Source: AcAMD-5 sp044343935
GTDB lineage: Bacteria > Actinomycetota > Actinomycetes > S36-B12 > UBA5976
Direction: 5' to 3'
Assembly: GCA_044343935.1 (NCBI GenBank)
Contig: JBIJDU010000004.1
Coordinates: 3,929 to 67,928, forward strand
Length of the DNA stretch: 64,000 nucleotides
The notes beneath the pieces are model-generated. The model saw only the letters and a list, made by a program, of their open reading frames with translations, made no database searches and was not told the DNA's origin. Made by a program: the position numbers and the translations under genes. This document shows positions 39,116-48,562 of the stretch, piece by piece; position 1 is the stretch's first letter, and every line of letters starts with the position of its first letter.

Positions 39116-39892
39116 TTGCGCCGGTTAGATTTGGAATTAACCAAGCGGGGATTAGCTCGATCGCGCTCGGATGCTAGAGAAATGATTGAAGCTGGCCATG
39201 TCCTGGTAAATGGATTCGTTAATGTTAAAGCAACATCTCAAGTTGACGATAACACCTCAATAGTCGTAGATGAACCTAAAATTAAATATGTATCTCGTGG
39301 CGCAGCAAAACTCTTAAGTGCCTTAAGTGAGTTAGATATTGCGATATCCGAGAAAATTTGTCTTGATGCTGGAGCCAGCACTGGCGGATTTGTTCAAGTT
39401 TTATTAGAGCACGGTGCAGATAAAGTTTATGCCATAGATGTTGGTTACGGCCAACTCGCTTGGCAACTGCAACAAGATGACCGAGTGGTTGTGATGGATC
39501 GAACAAATGTTAAGAATTTAACAGCAGCAGATTTACCCGAGTTAGTAGATCTCATTACTGCCGATTTATCTTTTATCTCACTTAAAGCAGTGCTACCAGC
39601 ATTGACCGCAATTGCTAAACCAGAGTCAGAAATGCTCCTAATGGTGAAACCCCAATTTGAAGTGGGTAAATCAGATGTTGGTCGGGGCATAGTGCGTAGT
39701 TTCGCGCTACGGCAGCAGGCAGTGCTGTCAGTTGTTGCAGCAGCTCAGGAACTAGGCTGGGTGGTAATTGGGGCTGTGGAGAGTAAAGTGCACGGACCTA
39801 GTGGAAATCGAGAGTTCTTTCTGCATCTGGCTCGAAATGGGGCAGAATTGACTCCGAATCAGATTTCGCAACGACTATCCGAGGAGTTTTGA
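39116..39892 (+). CDS. tlyA: 16S/23S rRNA 2'-O-methyltransferase TlyA
   Basis: TlyA methylates ribose of C1409 (16S) and C1920 (23S) and determines capreomycin/viomycin sensitivity in mycobacteria. The N-terminal S4 domain (about residues 1-60, L-V-N-G) is followed by an FtsJ-like fold with SAM motif L-D-A-G-A-S-T-G-G-F and K-D-K-E type catalytic residues in S-R-G-A-A-K-L, T-A-D-L-S-F, V-K-P-Q-F-E and N-R-E-F-F. Length is 258 aa. Start is TTG at 39116, one base after the preceding stop. Confidence 0.94.
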   Translation: MRRLDLELTKRGLARSRSDAREMIEAGHVLVNGFVNVKATSQVDDNTSIVVDEPKIKYVSRGAAKLLSALSELDIAISEKICLDAGASTGGFVQVLLEHGADKVYAIDVGYGQLAWQLQQDDRVVVMDRTNVKNLTAADLPELVDLITADLSFISLKAVLPALTAIAKPESEMLLMVKPQFEVGKSDVGRGIVRSFALRQQAVLSVVAAAQELGWVVIGAVESKVHGPSGNREFFLHLARNGAELTPNQISQRLSEEF

Positions 39893-40764
39893 TGCGAAGC
39901 ATTGCTCTTTCGGTTAATTGGACAAAACCTGCTGCGGTTGCAGCCGCAACGCAACTTTGCGAGTTGCTGGCAAAACAGCAGGTGGCTGTATATGCCATAG
40001 CAGAATTGAATGTTCCGCCCATTTCTAACTGCAATTTCATTGCCGAAACTGAGTTACCTGAGTTAGAGGCTGTGATTGTGATTGGGGGTGACGGCACAAT
40101 TTTGCGTTCTGCGGAGCTTGCCCGTCAGCATGATCTACCGTTACTTGGTATTAATCATGGCCATGTTGGTTTTCTGGCTGAAGCCGAAGCAACCGAACTA
40201 GTCAGTATCACCAAAGCGATTGCTGATCGGAGCTGGTGGATTGAAGAACGGTTGACGTTGGAAGTTTGCGTAATTCAAGACGGGAGCGAAATTTGGCGCT
40301 CATGGGGATTAAATGAAATCTCTATTGAGAAAGCCACCAACGCTCGAATAGCAGAATTGATCACTGCTGTTGATGATCACCCATTGTCTCGATATGCGGG
40401 TGATGGCGTTATTGTGGCAACGCCGACCGGGTCTACTGCATATGCGTTCAGTGCTGGCGGTCCGGTCGTCTGGCCCAGTGTCAACGCAGTTGTTCTAGTT
40501 CCACTTTCAGCACATTCGCTTTTTGCCAGGCCCTTAGTGATTTCCCCGGAAAGCAGCGTAGTTATTGAATTGATATCACCAGCATCAGTTTGGGCAGATT
40601 CACGTCGTGGCGGTGACATTCCAGCGGGAGCTCGGATTTTAATTAAGCGTTCCCAACAGCCAATTAAGTTTCTTAAGTTGAATAACGCTCCTTTTACTGA
40701 CCGATTAGTGAAGAAATTTGAATTACCCACTTCTGGCTGGCGTGGCGTATTAGGTGAAAAGTAG
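39892..40764 (+). CDS. nadK: NAD kinase
   Basis: NadK makes NADP from NAD and ATP (or polyphosphate in actinobacteria). The G-G-D-G-T-I-L motif, N-E-I-S-I-E-K-A, and the glycine-rich T-P-T-G-S-T-A-Y-A-F-S-A-G-G-P segment are present. I use ATG at 39892 (GAGGAG 5 bases before), overlapping the tlyA stop by one base; this gives 290 aa. tlyA-nadK-recN is a widely conserved order. Confidence 0.96.
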   Translation: MRSIALSVNWTKPAAVAAATQLCELLAKQQVAVYAIAELNVPPISNCNFIAETELPELEAVIVIGGDGTILRSAELARQHDLPLLGINHGHVGFLAEAEATELVSITKAIADRSWWIEERLTLEVCVIQDGSEIWRSWGLNEISIEKATNARIAELITAVDDHPLSRYAGDGVIVATPTGSTAYAFSAGGPVVWPSVNAVVLVPLSAHSLFARPLVISPESSVVIELISPASVWADSRRGGDIPAGARILIKRSQQPIKFLKLNNAPFTDRLVKKFELPTSGWRGVLGEK

Positions 40765-40775
40765 CGAGGTAGTAA

Positions 40776-42452
40776 TTGCTAACTGAATTGCGCATTTCAA
40801 ATTTAGGCGTGGTGGCTAGTGCGGAATTGAAGTTCGGTCATGGTTTGAATGTCTTAACCGGAGAAACTGGTGCTGGTAAAACCATGATTTTAAATGCCCT
40901 AACTCAAACTTTAGGTGCAAAATCTGATCAGAAAATGATCCGAGATGGCGCCATGAAATGTATCATTGAATCAGATTGGCAACTCACAGCAAATCAGTTA
41001 GACATTGTTAATAGCAACGAGATGATTACTGAGCAGAATTTGACTTTAGGAAAAATAGTTGAAGCGACTGGAAAATCTCGAGTAATTGTTAATGGATTAA
41101 CGGCAAACCAGACCACTGTGACTGAAATCAGCGAGAGTCTGATTCAAATTTTCGGTCAATCCGATCAGCACTATTTAGCTAAATCAAGTTGGCAGTTATC
41201 GGCCTTGGACGCGATAGGAGGTTCTAATCACCAAAAATTGCTAGAGGAGTATCAAGAGAATTTCAACGCCTTTCAACAACTGCAATCAGAAATCAACAAT
41301 TTAATCGATTTAGCAAAACGTTGGGATACTGAAAAACAACGCATAGAAATGGACCTGCTTCAATTTGATGAGATATCACCAAAACCTAATGAAGATGACG
41401 AGATTTTAGATTTGATAAAAAGCCGCGAAGCGATGGCAGCAGCACGAGCGGATTTGAATGAATTGCAATTATTTTTTGACGACGAGAATTCGGGATCAAT
41501 ATCTATTCAATTTCGAAATCTGCTTAAAGTTATTAATAAGATGAAAGATTTTGATGATCTGGCGCACGACTTGGTTGATGTTCCAATGCAATTGAATGAA
41601 ATTGAGAATAAATTGGTTCAATTGTTAGGGCAAGATGATTCGGGAACATCATTAGAGGATCTATATTCAAGAAAAGCAGAGTTACAAGGATTAATTAGAA
41701 AACACGGAATTCCGTTAAATGAAGTTATCGTTAAATTGGAATCGGAACGAAATTTAGTGCAACAGGGCGATAGTCCTTCCGACGAGATTATTCGGCTGAC
41801 AAAAAAACTCGATGCACTAGGAAAGGAAATCACTAAATTTGCTAACGAACTTAGTCAAGTTAGAGCGAAGCTGGCAACAATATTGGATGGAATGGTCACT
41901 GCGGAATTAGCAGGATTAAAGATGAGTGGTTCAAGTTTCAAAACTGAGATAACCGCAGTCAAGCATGCCACCATTGAAATTTCGGGATTAAAAATTGATA
42001 GATTTGGGGCAGATTCAGTTTCATTTGGGCTAGCGCATGGTGCATCGGGAAGTGTGCGCCCGATCGCAAAGGCAGCTTCTGGTGGCGAGTTATCAAGAAT
42101 TATGTTGGCGCTACAAGTAGTACTCCCACCCCAAAATGCAGATCTGACCTACGTCTTTGATGAAGTGGATGCCGGCATTGGTGGTGAAACGGCCATCGAA
42201 GTGGGTCGGCGACTGGCCCAACTTGCCAAATCAAATCAGGTAATTGTGGTCACGCACTTGCCGCAAGTTGCCGCGTTTGCTGATGTTCATTTCAGTGTTA
42301 CCGGAGATGTTGCCGCAGGGATTAAGACTTCTGATGTGTCAACACTGAATCCTAGCGAGCGCGAGATAGAAATTGCGCGGATGTTAGGCGGCATGCGTGA
42401 TTCCCAGGCCGCGATAACTCACGCCAAAGAGTTGCTGGAGCTAAAGGGGTAG
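40776..42452 (+). CDS. recN: DNA repair protein RecN
   Basis: RecN is an SMC-like ATPase acting early at DNA double-strand breaks. Walker A is G-E-T-G-A-G-K-T near residue 30; a long coiled-coil middle (about 150-370) is followed by the ABC signature A-S-G-G-E-L-S-R and Walker B V-F-D-E-V-D-A-G-I-G-G. Length is 558 aa. TTG start at 40776, 6 bases after GAGGT. Confidence 0.95.
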   Translation: MLTELRISNLGVVASAELKFGHGLNVLTGETGAGKTMILNALTQTLGAKSDQKMIRDGAMKCIIESDWQLTANQLDIVNSNEMITEQNLTLGKIVEATGKSRVIVNGLTANQTTVTEISESLIQIFGQSDQHYLAKSSWQLSALDAIGGSNHQKLLEEYQENFNAFQQLQSEINNLIDLAKRWDTEKQRIEMDLLQFDEISPKPNEDDEILDLIKSREAMAAARADLNELQLFFDDENSGSISIQFRNLLKVINKMKDFDDLAHDLVDVPMQLNEIENKLVQLLGQDDSGTSLEDLYSRKAELQGLIRKHGIPLNEVIVKLESERNLVQQGDSPSDEIIRLTKKLDALGKEITKFANELSQVRAKLATILDGMVTAELAGLKMSGSSFKTEITAVKHATIEISGLKIDRFGADSVSFGLAHGASGSVRPIAKAASGGELSRIMLALQVVLPPQNADLTYVFDEVDAGIGGETAIEVGRRLAQLAKSNQVIVVTHLPQVAAFADVHFSVTGDVAAGIKTSDVSTLNPSEREIEIARMLGGMRDSQAAITHAKELLELKG

Positions 42453-42468
42453 CGGCGCGCCGCTTTAG
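42451..42468 (+). terminator. GC palindrome after recN, possible weak terminator
   Basis: A 14-base perfect palindrome (AGCGGCGCGCCGCT) spans the recN stop and is followed by TTTAG. It could form a short hairpin (AGCGG, loop CGCG, CCGCT). The stem is short and the T run weak. Confidence 0.3.
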
Positions 42469-42471
42469 CAA

Positions 42472-42501
42472 TTGGTGTTTAGTTCAGAACTTGGATAGAG
42501 T
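42472..42501 (+). promoter_or_regulatory. Candidate pyrG promoter
   Basis: TTGGTG (42472-42477) and TAGAGT (42496-42501) are 18 bases apart. The GTG at 42510 is 14 bases from the start of the -10, so a leaderless or near-leaderless start is possible. No usable Shine-Dalgarno is seen. Confidence 0.35.
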
Positions 42502-42509
42502 TGAATCCC

Positions 42510-44153
42510 GTGAAACCATCAGATTCCGGGCGTACTGTTTTCCTGTTTGTTACTGGCGGCGTTGCCTCCGCCTTAGGTAAGGGTTTAACCGCAGCAAGTT
42601 TAGGTGCGCTATTGCGTGCTCGGGGCTTAACCGTCGTAATGCAAAAACTAGATCCTTATATCAATGTTGATCCAGGGACGATGAATCCATTCCAACATGG
42701 TGAAGTTTTTGTTACTGAAGATGGTGCTGAAACAGATCTTGATATTGGTCACTACGAGAGATTTCTAGATGTTAACTTGTCCAATCAAGCCAGCGTGACA
42801 ACTGGAAAGGTGTATTCAAGCGTAATTGCGCGAGAGCGACGAGGCGAGTATTTGGGGGATACCGTCCAGGTGATTCCTCATATCACCAATGAAATTAAAT
42901 CCCGCATCCGTGCAATGGTCACGCCAGGCGTAGACATGGTAATTACGGAAATCGGTGGCACGGTTGGGGATATTGAATCCTTGCCGTATCTCGAAGCGGT
43001 CCGACAATTACGACATGAATTAGGTCGAGATAACACTTTCTTTCTCCATGTTTCGTTGTTGCCGTTCATTGGCCCATCTGGTGAATTGAAAACTAAACCA
43101 ACACAGCACTCGGTTTCACAAATGCGGTCCATCGGCTTACAGCCCGATGCGATAGTGCTAAGGGCTGATCGAGATGTGCCTGAATCCATAAAACGAAAAA
43201 TATCTCTAATGTGCGATGTGGATCAACAGGCAGTGGTTGCAGCAGTGGATGCCCCAAGTATTTATGACATACCTCGGGTGCTTTTTGAAGAAGGTTTGGA
43301 TTCAGTTGTGATGAAGCGACTTGGCATGGAAAACACACCGCCAGATTGGTCGCAGTGGGATAACTTATTAAAACGTGTTCATCAGCCTAAGTCAGCTGTA
43401 ACTATCGCGATGGTTGGTAAATATATAGATCTACCTGATGCATATCTGTCAGTTGCTGAAGCATTGCGAGCTGGTGGATTTGCGAATTATGCTCGAGTTG
43501 ATATTAGATGGGTAGCCAGTGATGACTGTGCTACTGAACATGGTGCTGCCGAAGTGTTAGCGGATGTAGATGGCATCTGCGTTCCTGGCGGATTTGGGGT
43601 ACGCGGTATTGAAGGCAAATTAGGAGCATTGAAATTTGGTAGGTTAAATAGAATTCCTACTTTGGGACTTTGCCTAGGGTTGCAGTGCATGGTTATTGAA
43701 ATTTCTCGTAATGTTATTGGGTTGTCATCAGCCAATTCAACTGAATTCGACTCCGACACTAAACACCCAGTAATTGCAACCATGGCTGATCAAGTATCAA
43801 TCGTTTCAGGCGAGGGCGATTTAGGCGCCTCCATGCGACTTGGGGCATATGACGCTAGATTGAAGGCAGGATCTTTAGTGCGTGATCTATATCAAACCGA
43901 AATGACTTCTGAACGTCATCGTCATCGATATGAAGTAAATAATGAATACCGCGAACAGATTGAGAACGCTGGATTAAAGATAGTGGGAACTTCGCCAGCG
44001 GGTGATTTAGTTGAATTTGTTGAAATAGACAGATCAGCACATCCGTTTTACGTTGGTACGCAAGCACATCCTGAATTCAAATCTCGGCCCACTGCACCAC
44101 ATCCGCTATTTAAAGGTTTCATTGCAGCCGCTCTAACTCACCACGACAGCTAA
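42510..44153 (+). CDS. pyrG: CTP synthase
   Basis: PyrG aminates UTP to CTP with glutamine. The N-terminal synthetase starts F-V-T-G-G-V-A-S-A-L-G-K-G and has the D-P-Y-I-N-V-D-P-G-T segment. The C-terminal class I glutaminase has the nucleophile in L-G-L-C-L-G-L-Q and the His/Glu pair in A-H-P-E-F. Length is about 547 aa. GTG at 42510 is preferred on promoter spacing; TTG at 42501 is the alternative. M. tuberculosis has two genes (Rv1697, Rv1698) between recN and pyrG that are absent here. Confidence 0.95.
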   Translation: MKPSDSGRTVFLFVTGGVASALGKGLTAASLGALLRARGLTVVMQKLDPYINVDPGTMNPFQHGEVFVTEDGAETDLDIGHYERFLDVNLSNQASVTTGKVYSSVIARERRGEYLGDTVQVIPHITNEIKSRIRAMVTPGVDMVITEIGGTVGDIESLPYLEAVRQLRHELGRDNTFFLHVSLLPFIGPSGELKTKPTQHSVSQMRSIGLQPDAIVLRADRDVPESIKRKISLMCDVDQQAVVAAVDAPSIYDIPRVLFEEGLDSVVMKRLGMENTPPDWSQWDNLLKRVHQPKSAVTIAMVGKYIDLPDAYLSVAEALRAGGFANYARVDIRWVASDDCATEHGAAEVLADVDGICVPGGFGVRGIEGKLGALKFGRLNRIPTLGLCLGLQCMVIEISRNVIGLSSANSTEFDSDTKHPVIATMADQVSIVSGEGDLGASMRLGAYDARLKAGSLVRDLYQTEMTSERHRHRYEVNNEYREQIENAGLKIVGTSPAGDLVEFVEIDRSAHPFYVGTQAHPEFKSRPTAPHPLFKGFIAAALTHHDS

Positions 44154-44827
44154 TGAGAATAGAAACTAATTGGGATGGTGTTCTAGCAGATCAAAAAATC
44201 CGTGCTGCGCATTTTGAAGCTGAAACTATTTGGCAAGGCAAAGTGGTTCGGGTGCAACGAGATCATTTCCAAATATTTGATATCCCTACAACTCGTGAAG
44301 TTGTTGCGCATCCAGGCGCAGTTGGGGTCATTGCGGTTAATAGCAATTTGGAAGTGGCACTAGTTCGCCAATATCGACAACCAGTGCGATCTTTTCTGTT
44401 TGAAACAATTGCCGGTTTATTGGATCAACAAGATGAGTCTCCGTTAAATGCAGCCAAGCGTGAGTTATTAGAGGAGGCTGGATTGGTGAGCGAAAACTGG
44501 AGTCATTTAATTGACTTGATCGTATCGCCAGGTGGCTCAACGGAAATTATTCGCTTTTATTTGGCTGAAAATTCACAAATGTCTCAATCTGGTAGAATTT
44601 GGAGCAGCGAATCAGAAGAAAAAGAACTTCCGCTGATATGGGTAAGTGAAACTGAATTTATAAATGCGATTTTGTCAGATCGTATTCACAACAGTGTTGG
44701 CATATATGGCGTTCTTGCTGCTTTTGCCAAAATGCGGCAGTTAGATCGGGAGCCTACAGATAAGCCATGGCCACTCTTTGAATTACTTTCTTCTACTGGC
44801 GGGCTTGGCTCTTATCCACTAAATTAG
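44153..44827 (+). CDS. Nudix hydrolase, ADP-ribose pyrophosphatase type
   Basis: Likely hydrolyses ADP-ribose or related nucleoside diphosphates. The Nudix box is G-L-L-D-x-x-x-E-x7-R-E-L-L-E-E-A-G-L with the one-residue-longer G-to-E spacing typical of the Rv1700-type ADPRase, and the preceding V-A-L-V-R-Q-Y-R-Q-P also fits that family. Length is 224 aa. It overlaps pyrG by one base. Location after pyrG is the same as in mycobacteria. Confidence 0.92.
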   Translation: MRIETNWDGVLADQKIRAAHFEAETIWQGKVVRVQRDHFQIFDIPTTREVVAHPGAVGVIAVNSNLEVALVRQYRQPVRSFLFETIAGLLDQQDESPLNAAKRELLEEAGLVSENWSHLIDLIVSPGGSTEIIRFYLAENSQMSQSGRIWSSESEEKELPLIWVSETEFINAILSDRIHNSVGIYGVLAAFAKMRQLDREPTDKPWPLFELLSSTGGLGSYPLN

Positions 44828-44847
44828 CGATAACAAAGCGAGGAATA

Positions 44848-45957
44848 ATGAGAATCGGCATCCCAAAAGAAGTTAAGAACAATGAATTTCGAGTCGCAAT
44901 CACGCCTATTGGGGTAACTGAATTAACTAAGTTGGGTCATCAAGTTTTGGTAGAAACCAACGCAGGTTCAGGTTCTAATATTTCAGATGGTGAATATCTT
45001 AAGGCGGGTGCCGAGATTATTACATCAGCACAAGATGTTTGGCATAACTCAGATCTGGTTCTTAAAGTGAAGGAACCAATTGAACAAGAGTACAAGTTTT
45101 TACGAGAAGGTTTAGTGCTCTTCACTTTTCTTCATCTGGCAGCATCAAAATCTTGCACTGATGCTTTAATGAAATCTGGCACGACTGCAATTGCATATGA
45201 AACCGTTAAGGGGCAGTCAGGTGGTCTGCCATTACTGGCACCCATGTCTGAAGTTGCTGGTCGGTTGGCCACTCAAGTTGGTGCTGAGACTCTAATGGCG
45301 CCGCGCGGTGGACGTGGCGTGTTACTTGGCGGTGTAACTGGTGTTGGTGCTGGAAAAGTTGTGATATTAGGTGGCGGTGTTGCTGGATTGAACGCAGCAA
45401 AGATGGCAGTTGGTTTACAAGCCGACGTTACCATCTTTGATAAAAGCATTGATCGACTGCGCGAAATCGATAATCTATTTGATGGCCGAGTTCAAGTTAA
45501 GTTTGCTAATGATTTAGATATTGAACAATCCGTATTAGCTGCGGATTTAGTCATTGGTGCGGTTTTAATCCCTGGTAGTAAAGCCCCGAAATTAGTATCT
45601 AATGAAACTGTTTCAAAAATGAAGAAAGGTTCAGTATTAGTAGATATAAGTATTGACCAGGGTGGTTGTTTCGAAGACTCAAAACCAACTACGCATGCCG
45701 AGCCTACCTATCGAGTTCATGACTCTATTTTTTATTGTGTGGCCAATATGCCAGGCGCGGTGCCCAACACCAGCACCTATGCCTTAACCAATGCAACGCT
45801 GCCTTATGTAATCAACCTTGCCCAAAAGGGCTGGCGAGCCGCATTAAAGTCTGATGTCAATTTCCTTCCTGGCTTAAATGTCCACGATGGCGATATCTAT
45901 TACAGCGCAGTTGCTGAAGCCTTTGGATTGCCGGCAGCCGATATCGCCAGCATTTAG
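44848..45957 (+). CDS. ald: Alanine dehydrogenase
   Basis: Ald interconverts L-alanine and pyruvate plus ammonia with NAD. It begins M-R-I-G-I-P-K-E-V-K-N-N-E-F-R-V. Catalytic Lys and His lie in L-K-V-K-E-P and T-F-L-H-L-A-A-S, and the Rossmann motif is V-I-L-G-G-G-V-A-G-L-N-A-A. Length is 369 aa. A GAGG lies 4 bases before the ATG. The gene is not part of the mycobacterial pyrG-xerD block, so it appears to be an insertion in this lineage. Confidence 0.96.
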   Translation: MRIGIPKEVKNNEFRVAITPIGVTELTKLGHQVLVETNAGSGSNISDGEYLKAGAEIITSAQDVWHNSDLVLKVKEPIEQEYKFLREGLVLFTFLHLAASKSCTDALMKSGTTAIAYETVKGQSGGLPLLAPMSEVAGRLATQVGAETLMAPRGGRGVLLGGVTGVGAGKVVILGGGVAGLNAAKMAVGLQADVTIFDKSIDRLREIDNLFDGRVQVKFANDLDIEQSVLAADLVIGAVLIPGSKAPKLVSNETVSKMKKGSVLVDISIDQGGCFEDSKPTTHAEPTYRVHDSIFYCVANMPGAVPNTSTYALTNATLPYVINLAQKGWRAALKSDVNFLPGLNVHDGDIYYSAVAEAFGLPAADIASI

Positions 45958-45958
45958 C

Positions 45959-46864
45959 ATGCTAACGCTTGATCGGGTAAAAGGGTTGTATCTAAACCAT
46001 TTAACGGTCGAACGAGGGTTAGCCGAAAACACCTTGTCTGCGTATCAACAAGACTTGAATCGATTTATCCTTACAGTTGGCAAGGATGAACTGAAATACA
46101 TTGACCAAGTGACAGCTGACAATTTATCAAATTATTTAGCTGATCTATCAGCTGCAAAATTATCGGCAACGAGTATGGCTAGGCACTTTGCTGCAATTAA
46201 AGGTTTTTTCAAATTTGCGGTAAAGGAAAATATAATTGCTATAGATCCAACTGTCTCTATCGCTACACCTAAGTTGCCCAGCAGGTTGCCCAAGGCTCTA
46301 CAAGTATCAGAAATCGAGAAGTTAATTGCTGCAGTTTCGACACCAAATTTGGTTGGCTATCGCAATTTAGCAATTTTAGAATTTATGTACGGCACCGGAT
46401 GTCGCATTTCAGAGTTAACAGATCTTGATGTAGACGATTTAGACTTAGTGGAATATACAGTTAGGTTGCGCGGTAAGGGTGATAAGCAGCGATTGGTGCC
46501 ACTGGGCGAATACGCGATTACTGCTCTAAATAAGTATTTGGTTGCAGCACGACCTAGTTTTACCTCGGGCAAAACAGCAGATACTGCCGCAGTTTTCCGT
46601 AATCAACGAGGTGGCCGGCTGACCCGGCAAGGGGTGTGGGCGATACTTCGGCAGGCCGCTTTCACTGCCGAGATTACAGATATGACACCACATTCCCTAC
46701 GTCATTCTTTTGCCACGCACCTACTGGAAGGTGGGGCCGATATCAGGGTGGTTCAGGAGCTGTTGGGACATTCTTCGGTTGCTACCACTCAGATTTACAC
46801 GAAGGTATCCATTGACGGCCTTAGAAGTGTTTATGCCCATAGCCATCCCCGTGCGAGTCGTTAG
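45959..46864 (+). CDS. xerD: Site-specific tyrosine recombinase XerD
   Basis: XerD resolves chromosome dimers at dif with XerC. The catalytic set is complete: R149 (G-C-R-I-S-E-L), K173 (G-K-G-D-K), H245-x-x-R248 (H-S-L-R-H), H271 (L-G-H-S-S) and Y280. I take ATG at 45959; the frame opens further upstream at 45878, but that would lie entirely within ald. Length is 301 aa, normal for Xer. It sits before parA-scpAB, as in mycobacteria. No dif site was recognised in this window. Confidence 0.95.
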   Translation: MLTLDRVKGLYLNHLTVERGLAENTLSAYQQDLNRFILTVGKDELKYIDQVTADNLSNYLADLSAAKLSATSMARHFAAIKGFFKFAVKENIIAIDPTVSIATPKLPSRLPKALQVSEIEKLIAAVSTPNLVGYRNLAILEFMYGTGCRISELTDLDVDDLDLVEYTVRLRGKGDKQRLVPLGEYAITALNKYLVAARPSFTSGKTADTAAVFRNQRGGRLTRQGVWAILRQAAFTAEITDMTPHSLRHSFATHLLEGGADIRVVQELLGHSSVATTQIYTKVSIDGLRSVYAHSHPRASR

Positions 46865-46889
46865 GATTAGGCCAACGTGAGGGGGAGCG

Positions 46890-47729
46890 GTGACGCAGGA
46901 TCTTGAGTCCGAAGGTCTGGATTTTGACCTATCTTCGTTAAGCCAACCGGTATCGAATCCTGGTCGGGTCATTGCGATCGTTAACCAAAAAGGCGGAGTT
47001 GGTAAAACAACCTCAACAATTAATCTAGGCGCTGCGCTTGCTGCCGCAGGAAAACGTGTTTTATTGGTTGATTTCGACCCGCAAGGCGCGTTATCGGTAG
47101 GACTAGGTGTCAAAGTGGTCGAGGGGAAACCAACGGTCTATGAACTCATCATGTCCGATCCGGCAGTTAAATTTGAAGATGTTGTAATAAAAAATGCAGC
47201 AATGGGAATTGATTTATTACCTTGCGCAATGAATTTAGCTGCAGCAGAGATGCATTTAGTTTCAGAGGTTGGCAGGGAGCAGGTATTAGCTTCAGTTCTC
47301 GCACCGCAATTAGGTAATTATGATTTCATTTTAATTGATTGCCAGCCATCCCTAGGTCTACTTACTATAAATGCGTTAGCTGCGGCAAACGGAGTAGTGA
47401 TTCCAGTAGAGTGTGAATATTTCGCGTTACGAGGTGTCGCGCTGTTAATTGATTCAATCAAGAAAGTGCAAGGTCGAATAAATCCAAAGCTACAAATCGA
47501 TGGTGTTTTAGCAACAATGTATGACCCTAGGACTTATCACGCTCGTGAAGTATTAGCCCGAATTAAAGATGCGTTCAAGGGGCAGTTATTTAAAACTCCG
47601 ATTACCCGCACCATTAAGTTTCCAGACGCACAAGTTCAAGGAAAACCGTTAATTGAAATTGAACCTAAACATGCTGGAACAGCTCAATATCAAGCAGTTG
47701 CTAAAGAATTGCTTAGTCGACTTGCATGA
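46890..47729 (+). CDS. parA: ParA-family ATPase (scpAB-linked, Soj/Rv1708-like)
   Basis: This is a deviant Walker ATPase of the ParA/MinD superfamily, 279 aa, with N-Q-K-G-G-V-G-K-T-T, V-D-F-D-P-Q-G, and D-C-Q-P-S-L-G. Actinobacteria often carry this second ParA beside scpA/scpB, apart from the oriC parAB pair. A role in chromosome organisation with ScpAB is likely but not proven. No ParB gene is adjacent. GTG start with GAGG 7 bases upstream. The stop overlaps scpA. Confidence 0.93.
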   Translation: MTQDLESEGLDFDLSSLSQPVSNPGRVIAIVNQKGGVGKTTSTINLGAALAAAGKRVLLVDFDPQGALSVGLGVKVVEGKPTVYELIMSDPAVKFEDVVIKNAAMGIDLLPCAMNLAAAEMHLVSEVGREQVLASVLAPQLGNYDFILIDCQPSLGLLTINALAAANGVVIPVECEYFALRGVALLIDSIKKVQGRINPKLQIDGVLATMYDPRTYHAREVLARIKDAFKGQLFKTPITRTIKFPDAQVQGKPLIEIEPKHAGTAQYQAVAKELLSRLA

Positions 47730-48562
47730 GCTTGACCAACATGATGGTTGCCGAGTCCAATCAAAAGGCTTTTCAAGTTTCGCTAGATGAGTTCTCTGGT
47801 CCATTTGATTTGTTACTATCTTTAATTGCAAAACACAAACTTGAAGTTACTGAATTAGCGTTGTCTCAGGTTACCGATGATTTTTTGAAATACTTGAAGG
47901 AGCATGGCGCTGCACTTGCCTTAGAGGAAATTAGTAATTTCCTGGTTGTTGCTGCAACACTGCTAGACCTAAAGACCGCTCGTTTGATTCCAAGTGGCGA
48001 AGTAGAGGACGAAGAGGATGTTGCGCTGTTAGAGGCCCGGGACGTCTTGTTTGCCCGATTGCTGCAGTACCGAGCTTACAAACAGGTGTCAGGTGTATTT
48101 AAAGAGATGATGGAGCTGGCGCCGCGTCGTTGGCCTCGAACTGCAGGATTCGATCCCGGCCTAAACCAACTCTTACCCGAGGTTGTAATTGATATCTCAC
48201 CGGCTCAATTTGCCGCGATTGCCGTTAGATCCCTTTTACCAAAACAATTGACTGATATTTCTACCGCGCATCTACATGCTCCTTTGGTTAGTGTAAAGGA
48301 GCAAACGATGATTATCATTGAACGGATGTCGAGAGATCAGAGAATGACATTTAAGGAATTAGTTGTTGATTGTGAAACCACCGGACATGTGGTGGCTCGA
48401 TTTTTGGGAATTCTGGAATTGCTTCGACAGCGATTAATCAATTTCACCCAAGATGTTCCGCTAGGGCCACTGCATTTAGTGTGGCTTGGCGATGAAACTT
48501 CAAAGATTCAAATAGAAACCGAATTTGATGAAGAGGGGCAGGACGAGCAAGCAGATGAATGA
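47726..48562 (+). CDS. scpA: Segregation and condensation protein A
   Basis: ScpA is the kleisin of the bacterial SMC complex. The 278 aa sequence has the family start F-Q-V-S-L-D-E-F-S-G-P-F-D-L-L-L-S-L-I, a helical N-domain, an acidic middle and a C-terminal winged helix (about 205-260). Start ATG overlaps the parA stop (ATGA). smc itself is not in the window. Confidence 0.95.
   Translation: MSLTNMMVAESNQKAFQVSLDEFSGPFDLLLSLIAKHKLEVTELALSQVTDDFLKYLKEHGAALALEEISNFLVVAATLLDLKTARLIPSGEVEDEEDVALLEARDVLFARLLQYRAYKQVSGVFKEMMELAPRRWPRTAGFDPGLNQLLPEVVIDISPAQFAAIAVRSLLPKQLTDISTAHLHAPLVSVKEQTMIIIERMSRDQRMTFKELVVDCETTGHVVARFLGILELLRQRLINFTQDVPLGPLHLVWLGDETSKIQIETEFDEEGQDEQADE

Noticed and set aside
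45878..45958. Earlier start for xerD
   Set aside because: It would lie wholly within ald, and the Xer family N-terminus matches the ATG at 45959.
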